Origin: Paenibacillus guangzhouensis
Lineage (GTDB): Bacteria > Bacillota > Bacilli > Paenibacillales > Paenibacillaceae
Assembly: GCF_009363075.1 (NCBI RefSeq)
Contig: NZ_CP045293.1
Coordinates: 1,674,001 to 1,738,000, forward strand
Length of the DNA stretch: 64,000 nucleotides
Direction: 5' to 3'
Part shown: positions 32,836 to 41,392 of the stretch, piece after piece
How positions within the stretch are numbered: position 1 is the stretch's first letter
Layout of the letters: each line of letters begins with the position of its first letter
The notes under the pieces: model-generated
Database searches by the model: none
What the model was told of the DNA's origin: nothing
The model's input: the letters and a program-made list of their open reading frames with translations, nothing else
Program-made: the position numbers and the translations under genes

Positions 32836-32934
32836 ATATGAAGAAAGGCAAAATCTACGATTGTTCTAGCCGCGATTGGGATAGCGGTTGGATGCATGGC
32901 AATTCGCAAAAGTGATCAAAACGATATTCATTAA
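32761..32934 (+). pseudogene. ABC exporter remnant: ATPase start joined to permease end
   Basis: MEHIVRTIRLTKAYQGQEAV is the start of a bacitracin-type (BcrA) ATPase. A one-base deletion then shifts the frame, with NMNMKKGKIY still readable. The sequence jumps to VLAAIGIAVGCMAIRKSDQN and a stop at 32932, which looks like a permease C-terminus. A large internal deletion has fused two genes. Bases 32964-33002 match the interior of the lipoprotein gene at 36994 (37189-37227), so a third gene was once here too. Confidence 0.7.
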
Positions 32935-33040
32935 CTTGGTAGAGTATATTTGATATTTTTACGTCTCAAATAGATGTAAATAACATTCATTCCCTAAAAA
33001 ATCAGGGTAACGTGCTAGCAGAGAGGGGAAACTTAAAATC

Positions 33041-35389
33041 ATGAATGCAAGAAAAAGACTAGTCTCCACAGCGATTGCGGCTATTATGGCCGTATCTGTT
33101 CCCGTGTCAGTCATGGCACAGGATGGAGCGAAACAAGCAGCACCATGGTATCAAGATGGAGTACAGACACTCGTATCGAAGGGAGTTGTTGACAAAGGGG
33201 TACAACAAAATCAAGAGATTTCTGTCAAAGATTTTATCCGCTATGCGGTAGTATCGCTTACATATCAACATGGCATCGATCCGATGAAGGTTGCTTCCGA
33301 AAAAGGGTGGTTGAAGGAAGGAGAATTCGCTTCCGTTGACGCTCCAATCAAACGCGGCGAGATGGCACGCATGATGGTGCGAGCACTCGGCAAGGAACAG
33401 GGAGAAACGAGCTTGGCCGAATATGCGACAAGCGCAAAGGCACTTGGGCTCATGCAAGGGAATGCAGATGGAAGCTTACACGAAGATCAGTCAGTGACAG
33501 TAGCTCAAGCGGCTGTTGTGCTTAAAAATTACAGAAATAAAATGCTATCAACGATGGACGACAGAGGTGTGTCACTAATTTCCGTGGAAGACTTCATGCG
33601 GAGTCCGGGCAGCTTGGGGTATGAGCTTTCTCCTGATGGCAAGTATCTTTCTTATGCGGGTACTTGGGAGAAGCGTTCTAATGTGTTTGTAGAGAAAATC
33701 GGTGAGAAAAGCGAACCTGTTCGTGTGACAAGCTCAAAAGATCGCGATATCGCCGGCTTCTTCTGGAAAGGCGATAACATTCTATATCGCAAAGATAAGG
33801 GAGGAGACGAGAATTTCCATGTATATTCGTCCACTTTTAATGGCAATAAGGAAGTGGATTTGACGCCTTACGATAAGGTCAATGTTCAACTCGTGAGCGA
33901 ATTATCTGGTGTGAAAGACGAAATTCTGATCTCCATGAATAAAGAAGATGCTACCATCTTTGATGTATATAAATTGAATGTAAAGACAGGGGAAACGAAG
34001 TTGATCGCCAAAAACCCAGGGAACATTATGGCATGGGTAGCTGATCGCCAAGGGAAGATTCGACTCGCTACTGAAAGCGACGGTGTCGTAAGTACATTGT
34101 TGTACCGCGATACGGAGGAAGAAACGTTCAAACCACTGGTTGCGTTAAATTTTGGGGATACGATAAATCCGCTTGGTTTCTCGGCAGACGGTAAATCGAT
34201 CTATGCGGTCTCTAATAACGGTCGGGACAAGACGGCGCTCGTCAAGCTGAACTTAAAGGGTAAGGAAGAAGTTCTGTATCATCATCCGGAAGTTGACGTG
34301 ACTGGAGCATTTTACGACAAAAATCAAGATAAAATGCTGGCGGCTATTTATGTGACAGATAAAACGCATTTGGCGTTTTTCGATGATAAATTCGAGGTAA
34401 TGTACCGCAAGCTGCAGCAGAAGCTTGGCGTCAGTGAAAGTGAAATCGGGCTAACCGATTATAACGAGGATATGACGAAGCTAATCGTTAGTGTTTCGAA
34501 TGACAAGACTTACGGGATGTATTATTTGTACGATAGCGTATCCGGTGCGTTAACATTATTAGGTAATATGAGTCCGTGGCTTAAGCCAGATCAGATGGCT
34601 GATATGTATCCGATCTCTTACAAGAGCAGAGACGGATTAACGATTCACGGCTACTTAACATTACCGAAAAATAAAAAGCCTCAAAACCTGTCGATGATCG
34701 TTAATCCGCATGGTGGGCCGTGGACACGTGATATGTGGGGCTTCAACCCGGAAGCACAATTGCTCGCAAACCGCGGGTATGCCGTACTTCAAGTGAATTT
34801 TCGTGCATCCATGGGGTATGGGAAGTCCTTTATGGATGCAGGAAATAAACAATGGGGATTGAAAATTCAAGATGATATTACTGACGGTGTGAAGTGGGCG
34901 ATTCAGCAAGGGATTGCGGATCCGAAACGAGTTGGTATTTATGGCCAATCGTTTGGCGGATTCTCAGCCTTGACGGGCATTACGAAAACGCCGGAATTGT
35001 ATGCTGCTGCTGTTGATTATGTAGGTATATCGAATATGTTCTCGTTCTTAGGAACGATCCCACCGTATTGGGAGACTATGAGAAATCTCTTAAACGAACG
35101 TGTCGGCGATGCCGAAAAGGACAAAGAAATGTTGAAGCAAATTTCGCCGATGTTCCACGTCGATAAGATCGTAACGCCATTATTCGTGGCTCAAGGGGCG
35201 AATGATCCGCGGGTGAACAAAGCAGAATCCGACCAAATTGTCGAAGCACTCAAAAAACGCGGCGTACAAGTGGAGTATATGGTCAAGGATAATGAAGGAC
35301 ATGGCTTCACTAACGAAGAGAACTTGGTCGATTTCTTCAATACAATGATCAAGTTTTTGGATAAATACATGAAGCCGCAGAGCAAATAA
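33041..35389 (+). CDS. Secreted S9-family prolyl oligopeptidase with SLH-like N-terminus
   Basis: A 782-residue exported serine peptidase. After the signal peptide (RLVSTAIAAIMAVSVPVSVMA) come S-layer-homology-like repeats (PWYQDGVQTLVSKGV; IKRGEMARMMVRALG; SAKALGLMQGNADGSL, to about residue 165), which would anchor it to the cell wall. A beta-propeller follows, then the hydrolase domain with S637 in YGQSFGGFSAL, D722 in QGANDPRVN and H754 in NEGHGF. S9 enzymes cleave short peptides. It is monocistronic and lies between the two copies of a decayed ABC locus. Confidence 0.88.
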   Translation: MNARKRLVSTAIAAIMAVSVPVSVMAQDGAKQAAPWYQDGVQTLVSKGVVDKGVQQNQEISVKDFIRYAVVSLTYQHGIDPMKVASEKGWLKEGEFASVDAPIKRGEMARMMVRALGKEQGETSLAEYATSAKALGLMQGNADGSLHEDQSVTVAQAAVVLKNYRNKMLSTMDDRGVSLISVEDFMRSPGSLGYELSPDGKYLSYAGTWEKRSNVFVEKIGEKSEPVRVTSSKDRDIAGFFWKGDNILYRKDKGGDENFHVYSSTFNGNKEVDLTPYDKVNVQLVSELSGVKDEILISMNKEDATIFDVYKLNVKTGETKLIAKNPGNIMAWVADRQGKIRLATESDGVVSTLLYRDTEEETFKPLVALNFGDTINPLGFSADGKSIYAVSNNGRDKTALVKLNLKGKEEVLYHHPEVDVTGAFYDKNQDKMLAAIYVTDKTHLAFFDDKFEVMYRKLQQKLGVSESEIGLTDYNEDMTKLIVSVSNDKTYGMYYLYDSVSGALTLLGNMSPWLKPDQMADMYPISYKSRDGLTIHGYLTLPKNKKPQNLSMIVNPHGGPWTRDMWGFNPEAQLLANRGYAVLQVNFRASMGYGKSFMDAGNKQWGLKIQDDITDGVKWAIQQGIADPKRVGIYGQSFGGFSALTGITKTPELYAAAVDYVGISNMFSFLGTIPPYWETMRNLLNERVGDAEKDKEMLKQISPMFHVDKIVTPLFVAQGANDPRVNKAESDQIVEALKKRGVQVEYMVKDNEGHGFTNEENLVDFFNTMIKFLDKYMKPQSK

Positions 35390-35431
35390 GGTAAGCGTTG
35401 CTAGAGAATAGGTAACTAAACGGATAGGGTA

Positions 35432-35466
35432 GCACCTCTCTTACTTTGGTGAGAGAGGGCTTTTTT
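35432..35466 (+). terminator. Rho-independent terminator of the S9 peptidase gene
   Basis: CCTCTCT pairs with AGAGAGG around TACTTTGGTG, followed by GCTTTTTT. Confidence 0.75.
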
Positions 35467-35541
35467 GCATTCATTCGTTCATTATATGGAGGTGCAAGGT
35501 AAAATTAGTTGGGGACCGAGTCCTCCTATTAAAAATTCATT

Positions 35542-35575
35542 TTGCAGGCATGGATCGGCAGCCGAGTTTCGCTAT
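35542..35575 (+). repeat. Dispersed repeat family A, partial centre
   Basis: GCAGGCATGGATCGGCAGCC followed by GAGTTTCGCTA matches the right arm and flank of the copy at 17342, but the left arm is lost. Nothing else is seen between 35467 and 35750 apart from the rarD upstream region. Confidence 0.5.
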
Positions 35576-35750
35576 TGGTTGGAAGTTTAAGGTGATATTG
35601 CGTTATGCGTACAGAAGCAAAATTCATGAGATACCATTCTTCCTATATTAAGTGATACAATACCGTAACATATTATGAACCACTTTACTTAACCGATGAT
35701 CGAGGCGTATAATCCGTTAAGACATCAGAGTGAGAAGAGGGAAAGTGGTT

Positions 35751-36629
35751 ATGAATAACGGGTTGGTTAATGCTATTATCGCGTATATCATGTGGGGGGT
35801 TCTCCCACTTTATTGGAAGTTGTTTAACGATGTGCCGGCAGGCGAGATTCTGTCACATCGGGTTGTCTGGTCGTTCGTTTTTATGGGTATTCTCGTCACC
35901 GTCCAGCGTCGCTGGGGTGACATGAAGCGGATTGCGGCCAGCCGCTCGCTCCTACTGTCGCTCACCGCTAGCGGACTGCTGATCGCTGCTAATTGGCTCA
36001 TCTTCATCTGGGCGGTCAACAACGACCATGTCGTCGAGACAAGTCTCGGTTATTATTTGAACCCGTTGCTTAATGTGCTGCTTGCGGTTGTCTTCCTTCG
36101 TGAGAAACCAAACCGTGGCCAATGGCTCGCGATTGCCATAGCTGGTGCCGCGGTGCTCATCATCGCCATCGACTACGGACGGTTCCCATGGATCTCAATC
36201 TCACTGGCCGCGACGTTTGGCTTGTACGGCCTCGCGAAGAAAAAGATCGGACAAGACGCTTCTGTCGGCTTACTGTCGGAGACGGGTGTAGTCCTGCCCG
36301 TTGCGCTCGGCTACTGGATCTATTTGGCTACCGTAGGAAAGACAACGGCATGGACGCTACCTGTATCCACGTTCGCCGAACTGCTTCTTTCCGGCGTGGT
36401 AACAGCGCTACCGTTGCTTTTCTTTGCGCGAGCGGCCGCCCGGATGGCGCTGTCCACGCTAGGTTTCGTACAATACATCGGGCCGACGATCATGCTGTTA
36501 CTGAGCGTATTCGTGTTCAAGGAATCGGTCTCGCCGGTTCTTCTCATCGGCTTCACGCTCATCTGGACAGCGCTTGTCGTATACGCTACGGCATCAATTC
36601 GCGGCACGAAACTCGCGAAGTCGCGCTGA
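35751..36629 (+). CDS. rarD: RarD-type EamA-family transporter
   Basis: A 292-residue inner-membrane protein with ten hydrophobic segments in two EamA repeats. The opening VNAIIAYIMWGVLPLYWKLF with EILSHRVVWSF, and the later TSLGYYLNPLLNVLLAVVFL and LGFVQYIGPTIMLLLSVFVF are typical of RarD. The transported compound is unknown. ATG 35751 follows GAGGGAAAG. Codon use is more GC-rich than its neighbours, which may reflect a separate origin. Its TGA stop lies inside the left motif of a family A repeat. Confidence 0.88.
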   Translation: MNNGLVNAIIAYIMWGVLPLYWKLFNDVPAGEILSHRVVWSFVFMGILVTVQRRWGDMKRIAASRSLLLSLTASGLLIAANWLIFIWAVNNDHVVETSLGYYLNPLLNVLLAVVFLREKPNRGQWLAIAIAGAAVLIIAIDYGRFPWISISLAATFGLYGLAKKKIGQDASVGLLSETGVVLPVALGYWIYLATVGKTTAWTLPVSTFAELLLSGVVTALPLLFFARAAARMALSTLGFVQYIGPTIMLLLSVFVFKESVSPVLLIGFTLIWTALVVYATASIRGTKLAKSR

Positions 36630-36716
36630 CGGGACACGATAGGTGAATACTATACATTACTGAGCAGACTACCGCAGTCTGCTCATTTTATTGAACACAC
36701 GGGCAGGGTAGTTGAA
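36626..36716 (+). repeat. Dispersed repeat family A, complete element
   Basis: Left half CTGACGGGACACGATAG (36626-36642), centre hairpin TGAGCAGACT/AGTCTGCTCA (36661-36670, 36676-36685) with TTTTA, and right half ACGGGCAGGGTAGTTGAA (36699-36716). The left half supplies the rarD stop codon. Confidence 0.8.
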
Positions 36717-36726
36717 TCGATTACTA

Positions 36727-36934
36727 CTGTTCAATTGAAAAAAGTTTTCATGAGTATCATCGCACACAGAGTCAGCTTAAGAAATTCGTAAGAGTAAAGT
36801 AAGAAAAAAGAAGATTACGTCCTGTAAGATATAGTTATGAGAGAGCGAGAGGAGAAAAGAATATGGAGCATAAGTACGAACGATTCGATTGACCAAGGCT
36901 TTTCAAGAGCAGGAAGTCGTCTCGAATGTCAATG
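36727..36934 (+). repeat. Direct repeat, copy 2 (decayed ABC locus)
   Basis: Matches 32625-32835 over its whole length with substitutions and indels, including the TAAGA boxes and the start of the ABC ATPase gene. Confidence 0.8.
36778..36804 (+). promoter_or_regulatory. Three TAAGA boxes at 11-base spacing, copy 2
   Basis: TAAGA at 36778, 36789 and 36800 keeps the exact 11-base period although the surrounding sequence has changed. The first intact gene downstream is the lipoprotein at 36994. Confidence 0.55.
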
Positions 36935-36948
36935 ATTTTTCCCCATAA
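36863..36948 (+). pseudogene. ABC ATPase N-terminal remnant, copy 2
   Basis: ATGGAGCAT and the following codons match the BcrA-type ATPase start at 32761, but two small deletions shift the frame within eight codons. The similarity ends at about 36934. Confidence 0.7.
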
Positions 36949-36993
36949 CTAGTTAATCAACACATCTATTGCAGAAGAAAGGAAGATAAACGT

Positions 36994-37806
36994 TTGAAAA
37001 ACAATATGAAGTTAGCTATGATTCTCCTGGCCGCTGCCAGTATCGGACTCGCCGGATGTACAAAAGAATCCTCCGTCACTAGAACACCAAGTTTGTTCCA
37101 GCAAAACTCTTCTATATCGACAAACACAAATGCAAATTCAGAAACGTCGGAGATTAGAAATGACTCGAATGCAGTAAAAGGGGATATTTCTCAAATAGAT
37201 GTAACTAACATTCATTCCCTAAAAATTCAAAGTAGCGCTGCTATCGTTACAGTCATAGGCGACAAACAACTCGATCAAGCAGAATTGGAATTATCCAAGG
37301 GCAATTCACAAGGAATGGATACCAACATGACTACGTCGATCCAAGATGGAACATTACAGATTATACTTGAAAATAAACAAAAAATCATAAATACGGGGCC
37401 ATTGCCTTCTTTAACGATTCGTCTTCCGTATAAAGAATTCAAATCCCTTAAGATAGATAATAAAATTGGAAACATATCCGTTGAGTCAGAATTGTCGGTC
37501 CAAGACTTAAATGTGAGCAGCAATACCGGCGACATTACTGTAACGGATGTCATTGGTGTGGAAAGCAGTAACATATTTACTAACGTTGGTAGCGTCGAAT
37601 TCGCTCTACCTGATCAACCAGCACCTCTATATGTAAATCTATCAACAAAAATAGGAACTATCGATAATCAGGTTACTCTTGAAAAGGCAGCAAATACCAC
37701 AACGGTTGTTTCCAAAGAACTCCATGGATATGTTGGTAAGGCTCAATCCGAAAGTGCAACGCTCAACATTTCCACACAGGTGGGCGATATTCTATTCAAA
37801 AATTAA
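36994..37806 (+). CDS. DUF4097-type lipoprotein
   Basis: A 270-residue lipoprotein. The signal peptide ends in the lipobox IGLAGC (Cys22), so it would be tethered to the outer face of the membrane. A Ser/Asn-rich linker precedes a repetitive beta-helix-like region (IGNISVESELSVQDLNVSSN, TGDITVTDVIGV, VGSVEFALP, QVGDILF) of DUF4097 type. TTG 36994 has AAAGGAAG upstream. It probably descends from an operon with the decayed ABC exporter just upstream, since a fragment of its paralogue sits after the other copy. Confidence 0.72.
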   Translation: MKNNMKLAMILLAAASIGLAGCTKESSVTRTPSLFQQNSSISTNTNANSETSEIRNDSNAVKGDISQIDVTNIHSLKIQSSAAIVTVIGDKQLDQAELELSKGNSQGMDTNMTTSIQDGTLQIILENKQKIINTGPLPSLTIRLPYKEFKSLKIDNKIGNISVESELSVQDLNVSSNTGDITVTDVIGVESSNIFTNVGSVEFALPDQPAPLYVNLSTKIGTIDNQVTLEKAANTTTVVSKELHGYVGKAQSESATLNISTQVGDILFKN

Positions 37807-37884
37807 GTGTCATCATCGTACCAAGCTTGCCATAATCATGATCACGTGAATGAGAGACGTTAGAATATAGTTCATCGAGTTTAT

Positions 37885-37928
37885 AACCTTCCATAAGAGA
37901 TTCAAAGCTCTTATGGGAGGTTTTATTT
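37885..37928 (+). terminator. Rho-independent terminator
   Basis: ACCTTCCATAAGAG pairs with CTCTTATGGGAGGT (one mismatch) around ATTCAAAG, followed by TTTATTT. Confidence 0.8.
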
Positions 37929-38119
37929 AAGTGATGATTCACATGTTGGAACCAGCAATGAATTACAACAATCGCTCAGTTTCACTAGAAGTTAAATGAT
38001 TTAGCACTGGGTGAAGCAGAAACCATGTTTTTAAAGAATTATAACCATCAATGGAAACCTTTTTTTAGATTGTGTTAATCTGTCTAATAGTGAACTCAAT
38101 TTAGAAAGAGGGATGTTAC
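37929..38119. other. Gene-free stretch before the response regulator
   Basis: Holds short open frames only (for example one ending MFLKNYNHQWKPFFRLC). No family, repeat or clear promoter is recognised, apart from AGAAAGAGGG just before the start at 38120. Confidence 0.3.
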
Positions 38120-38797
38120 TTGAAAAGAAACGTATTATATATTGAAGATAATGAGAAAATAGGCAGTCTGCTAAAAGAAGAATTGGAACAGCGAGGATAT
38201 TCGGTTCGGTGGCTGCTTTCTGGTGAAGGAGCCGAAAGAGAAGTAAATCAGCATGAAGTAGTTATTTTGGATATCATGTTACCCGGTTTAGACGGATTTA
38301 CAGTGGGAAAACGATTAAAGAAAGCAGCTCCTGCTGTTCCTATTTTGCTGTTATCTGCTCGAACATCGATAGATGACAAGGTAGATGGTTTACAATTTGC
38401 TGATGACTATTTAACGAAACCATTCCATACGGATGAATTGGTTGCAAGATTAGAAGTATTAATCCGTCGAAGAGGTGGAACACATTCCGTACGCATTTCA
38501 TTAGGAGATCATATTGAAGTAGATACGGAAGTCCAAATGGTATATGACAAACGCACAGGGGAAGAAATAATATTGACTGGGAAACAACATCAAATTTTAA
38601 TGTACTTCTTACGCCACCCCAATCAAGTTATACCAAAAGAACAAATCTATGAAGCAATTTGGCAAGAAACTTATATCACTGGTGATAAAACCATAATGGT
38701 ACATATCCATCGACTGCGTCAAAAGCTGGAACGTCATCCCGATTCCCCAGAGATAATTGAAACGTTGAAGGGAATCGGCTACCGGGTGAAACGATGA
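38120..38797 (+). CDS. OmpR-family response regulator
   Basis: A 225-residue two-component response regulator. The receiver domain has the acidic pair in YIEDN, phosphoacceptor D51 in VVILDIMLPGLDG, S79 and K100 (DDYLTKPF). The C-terminal winged helix (about residues 130-225) contains HIHRLRQKLERHPDSPEIIE and GIGYRVKR. TTG 38120 has AAAGAGGG upstream. It overlaps the kinase gene by 4 bases. The linked ABC exporter downstream suggests control of a peptide-antibiotic or lantibiotic defence system. The TAAGA boxes at 32676 and 36778 are candidate binding sites. Confidence 0.9.
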   Translation: MKRNVLYIEDNEKIGSLLKEELEQRGYSVRWLLSGEGAEREVNQHEVVILDIMLPGLDGFTVGKRLKKAAPAVPILLLSARTSIDDKVDGLQFADDYLTKPFHTDELVARLEVLIRRRGGTHSVRISLGDHIEVDTEVQMVYDKRTGEEIILTGKQHQILMYFLRHPNQVIPKEQIYEAIWQETYITGDKTIMVHIHRLRQKLERHPDSPEIIETLKGIGYRVKR

Positions 38798-39804
38798 AGC
38801 AGAATAGATCATTATTTCGTCGTTTTCTAAAAGTACATTTTCTATTTATCTTTCTTCCTCCCATTGTACTTATTTTCTTCAGTGCGTTTGTTGGGGTTTC
38901 TGATACCCATGAAAAAGATCTACATACGGCAAATCTATTTTACGTTACCGTGCTATTGTTTGGTTTTATTATTGTCGCATTTGTTATATTATCTTGGCTG
39001 TTCTTCTTGAAACTTCAAAAACGTCTCGCCCGCTTACAGGAAGTCATGTCATCTTCTGCTAAAAATAACTCATTTCCGAAACCCATATCTGTTCAAGCGG
39101 ATCGTATGGATGAGATAGACCAGTTAGGAAGTTCTTTTAATTCGATGATTCAGCAGCTTGAAGACAGTCGTAAACGAGCATATGAAGAGGAAATGTTACG
39201 ACATCGACTCATTGCGAATTTATCTCACGACTTACGAACGCCACTTACCATTTTGAGAGGACATGTCACCAAATTAAATAAAGAATCCATGAGTTTAGAA
39301 GGACAAAACTCGTTAACAGAGATCAACCATACGATTACAAGAGTCGGAGATCTAATGGATGATTTACTTACCTATACATTGCTTACCTCAGGAAAACATC
39401 CTTTTGGGCCCGTTTCAACAGATATTGGGCGTTTAGTAAGGGCATCTGTTGCTGCGTGGTATCCTGTATTTGAGGAAAAAGAAATCCAGCTCGATGTTGA
39501 TTTACCGGCAGACGAAACATTTTATTGGGAAGCAGATCCTACATGGATGACACGGGTTCTGGATAATTTATTTCAGAATATTATTCGCCATGCAGCAGAG
39601 GGGAAATATGCAAACATTGTGGTTGATGTAGAAAAAGAACAGATCATTGTTGCAGACAGAGGTCCAGGTATGGATAACTCTTCCTATGAGCGTGGGGCGG
39701 GGATTGGTTTATCGACTTCAAATTATATGTTGAAAAAAATGAAGCTGAAGGCTGACTTTACATCAAATGAAAATGGCACAAAAGTAGCTATTGGTAGAGC
39801 GTAA
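38794..39804 (+). CDS. Sensor histidine kinase with short extracellular loop
   Basis: A 336-residue membrane kinase. Two transmembrane helices (FLFIFLPPIVLIFFSAFVGV; FYVTVLLFGFIIVAFVILSW) are separated by only about 20 residues, so the signal is probably sensed in or at the membrane. A HAMP-like linker follows, then the phosphoacceptor box NLSHDLRTPLTIL (about residues 140-152). The ATP-binding domain has NLFQNIIRHA (N box), DRGPGM (G1) and GAGIGLS (G2). ATGA overlap with the regulator gene indicates coupled translation. Confidence 0.9.
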   Translation: MKQNRSLFRRFLKVHFLFIFLPPIVLIFFSAFVGVSDTHEKDLHTANLFYVTVLLFGFIIVAFVILSWLFFLKLQKRLARLQEVMSSSAKNNSFPKPISVQADRMDEIDQLGSSFNSMIQQLEDSRKRAYEEEMLRHRLIANLSHDLRTPLTILRGHVTKLNKESMSLEGQNSLTEINHTITRVGDLMDDLLTYTLLTSGKHPFGPVSTDIGRLVRASVAAWYPVFEEKEIQLDVDLPADETFYWEADPTWMTRVLDNLFQNIIRHAAEGKYANIVVDVEKEQIIVADRGPGMDNSSYERGAGIGLSTSNYMLKKMKLKADFTSNENGTKVAIGRA

Positions 39805-39896
39805 CTTAAAGTTAACCCAGAAGTAAACAGCATGATAACCGAGATGTAACTTTGCTTCTTTATAATGAGAACCATAACAGAAAGGGAGTGTTATGG

Positions 39897-40610
39897 TTGC
39901 TTACAATTAATAAGTTGGTGAAACATCGCGGAACTGGGGTAATCCTATCAGGTATCAGTTTTAAAGCTAGACCAGGCAGAGTAACTGGTTTTTTAGGTCC
40001 CAATGGGGCAGGTAAAAGTTCTACACTTCGCATCCTCCTTGGATTAGATCGTGCCACCTCAGGGAGTGCACTAATTCATGGCAAGCCATTCGCAGAATTA
40101 CATAATCCTCTAACAACAGTAGGCGCCGCACTTGATGGATTTGGAGCCCATCGTATGCGAACAGGACGGGCACATTTGCGTTGGATTGCTCGTGCCGCAG
40201 GATTGCCTCGTTCACGTGTCGAGGAAGTTCTGGAAATCGTAGGACTTACGAATGCAGCTGGGAAAAGGGTTGGGAGTTATTCCCTTGGTATGGGGAGAAG
40301 ACTTGGAATGGCAGCTGCACTTCTTGGTGATCCCGAAATATTGGTCTTAGATGAACCCGTCAACGGGCTCGACCCACAAGGAATTCGCTGGATTCGGACA
40401 TTTCTACGTGAACGTGCTGCGTCTGGTAACACGGTGTTGCTATCCAGTCATCTCATGGGAGAACTTGCAGAGACTGTTGATGATGTGGTGATTATTAATC
40501 ATGGAAAAATCGTTGCAGATGGAACATTGGAAGAAATAATAGGTAACCATTCTACGCTGGAGGAAGCCTTTTTTGCCCTGACATCTGAACATGCAGGTGA
40601 TGTTCTATGA
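39897..40610 (+). CDS. ABC exporter ATP-binding protein (BcrA/SpaF type)
   Basis: A 237-residue cytoplasmic ATPase. It has Walker A GPNGAGKSS (about residues 36-44), a signature motif in YSLGMGRRLGMAAALL, Walker B ILVLDEPVNGLDP, and the H-loop in LLSSHLM. It is of the type that drives bacitracin or lantibiotic exporters. TTG 39897 has AAAGGGAG 8 bases upstream. It overlaps the first permease gene by 4 bases. The three ABC genes lie directly behind the two-component system, about 90 bases after the kinase. Confidence 0.88.
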   Translation: MLTINKLVKHRGTGVILSGISFKARPGRVTGFLGPNGAGKSSTLRILLGLDRATSGSALIHGKPFAELHNPLTTVGAALDGFGAHRMRTGRAHLRWIARAAGLPRSRVEEVLEIVGLTNAAGKRVGSYSLGMGRRLGMAAALLGDPEILVLDEPVNGLDPQGIRWIRTFLRERAASGNTVLLSSHLMGELAETVDDVVIINHGKIVADGTLEEIIGNHSTLEEAFFALTSEHAGDVL

Positions 40611-41392
40611 GAGCATTCAACGCAGAATTATCTAAATTGTTCTCCCTGCCGAGCATTTGGCTTGCCTTTCTTATTGGAGCATTTGCCCCAGCGGTCGTTG
40701 CTGCCTTGGACAGTATAGCACAAAAAGAGGAGATAATAGCTGGAATTAGCACACGGTTATCAGAAGTTGGTTATATTGGGTTAGGTTTTGGTGTACAAGG
40801 TGTCATCATCCTTGGTGTGCTTGCTGTTAGCAGTGAGTATTTGACAGAGAGCAGCGAGTCGGGTGGAGGACAACAGATTACAACAAGTTTAACGGTTGTT
40901 TCATCACGACTTCATTTTTTGCTGGCAAAAGCATGCGCTGTGACGTTGATCAGCATACTGCTTTGTATTGTTGCTATGATGACAATTGTGCCAACAACGC
41001 ATTTTATACTTGGTGAATATGCACCTGCATTTGAATGGTCTAGACTGATCGGTGCAGTTTGTTACTGGACATTCACCGCTCTTTTAGCATTTGGGATTAC
41101 TTTGCTAACGAAGAATGGCATCATCCCGCTTGCTGTACTCATCATAAATTCATCCGTTGTATCATTTAGTGTCCTGCTTTCTAAGATTTCAAGGTTGGCG
41201 TTCTACTTACCAGATCGGGCTGGACTAGAAATGTTTATGTTTACGAGTGACACATTTCACACGCCGTCCACAGGCAGTTTTTTCGATAGATTTCACACCC
41301 CGTTCACAGGCGGTTTAGTCATGTTTGCTTGGGTAGCTGTTTTTTTCATTATTGCAGCTATTGTATTCCATAGGAGGGACGTTGCAGCATGA
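40607..41392 (+). CDS. ABC exporter permease, first subunit
   Basis: A 261-residue membrane protein with about six hydrophobic segments, beginning with LSKLFSLPSIWLAFLIGAFA. It resembles ABC-2-type permeases of peptide-antibiotic exporters. The long SGGGQQITTSLTVVSSRLHF loop resembles the coupling segment of its partner. It overlaps the ATPase gene before and the second permease after by 4 bases each, so all three should be made in fixed ratio. Confidence 0.8.
   Translation: MRAFNAELSKLFSLPSIWLAFLIGAFAPAVVAALDSIAQKEEIIAGISTRLSEVGYIGLGFGVQGVIILGVLAVSSEYLTESSESGGGQQITTSLTVVSSRLHFLLAKACAVTLISILLCIVAMMTIVPTTHFILGEYAPAFEWSRLIGAVCYWTFTALLAFGITLLTKNGIIPLAVLIINSSVVSFSVLLSKISRLAFYLPDRAGLEMFMFTSDTFHTPSTGSFFDRFHTPFTGGLVMFAWVAVFFIIAAIVFHRRDVAA

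Noticed and set aside
36122-36646. 174-residue open frame overlapping rarD in another frame
   Set aside because: It is a high-GC shadow of rarD, rich in Arg and His with no domain; rarD carries clear membrane helices.
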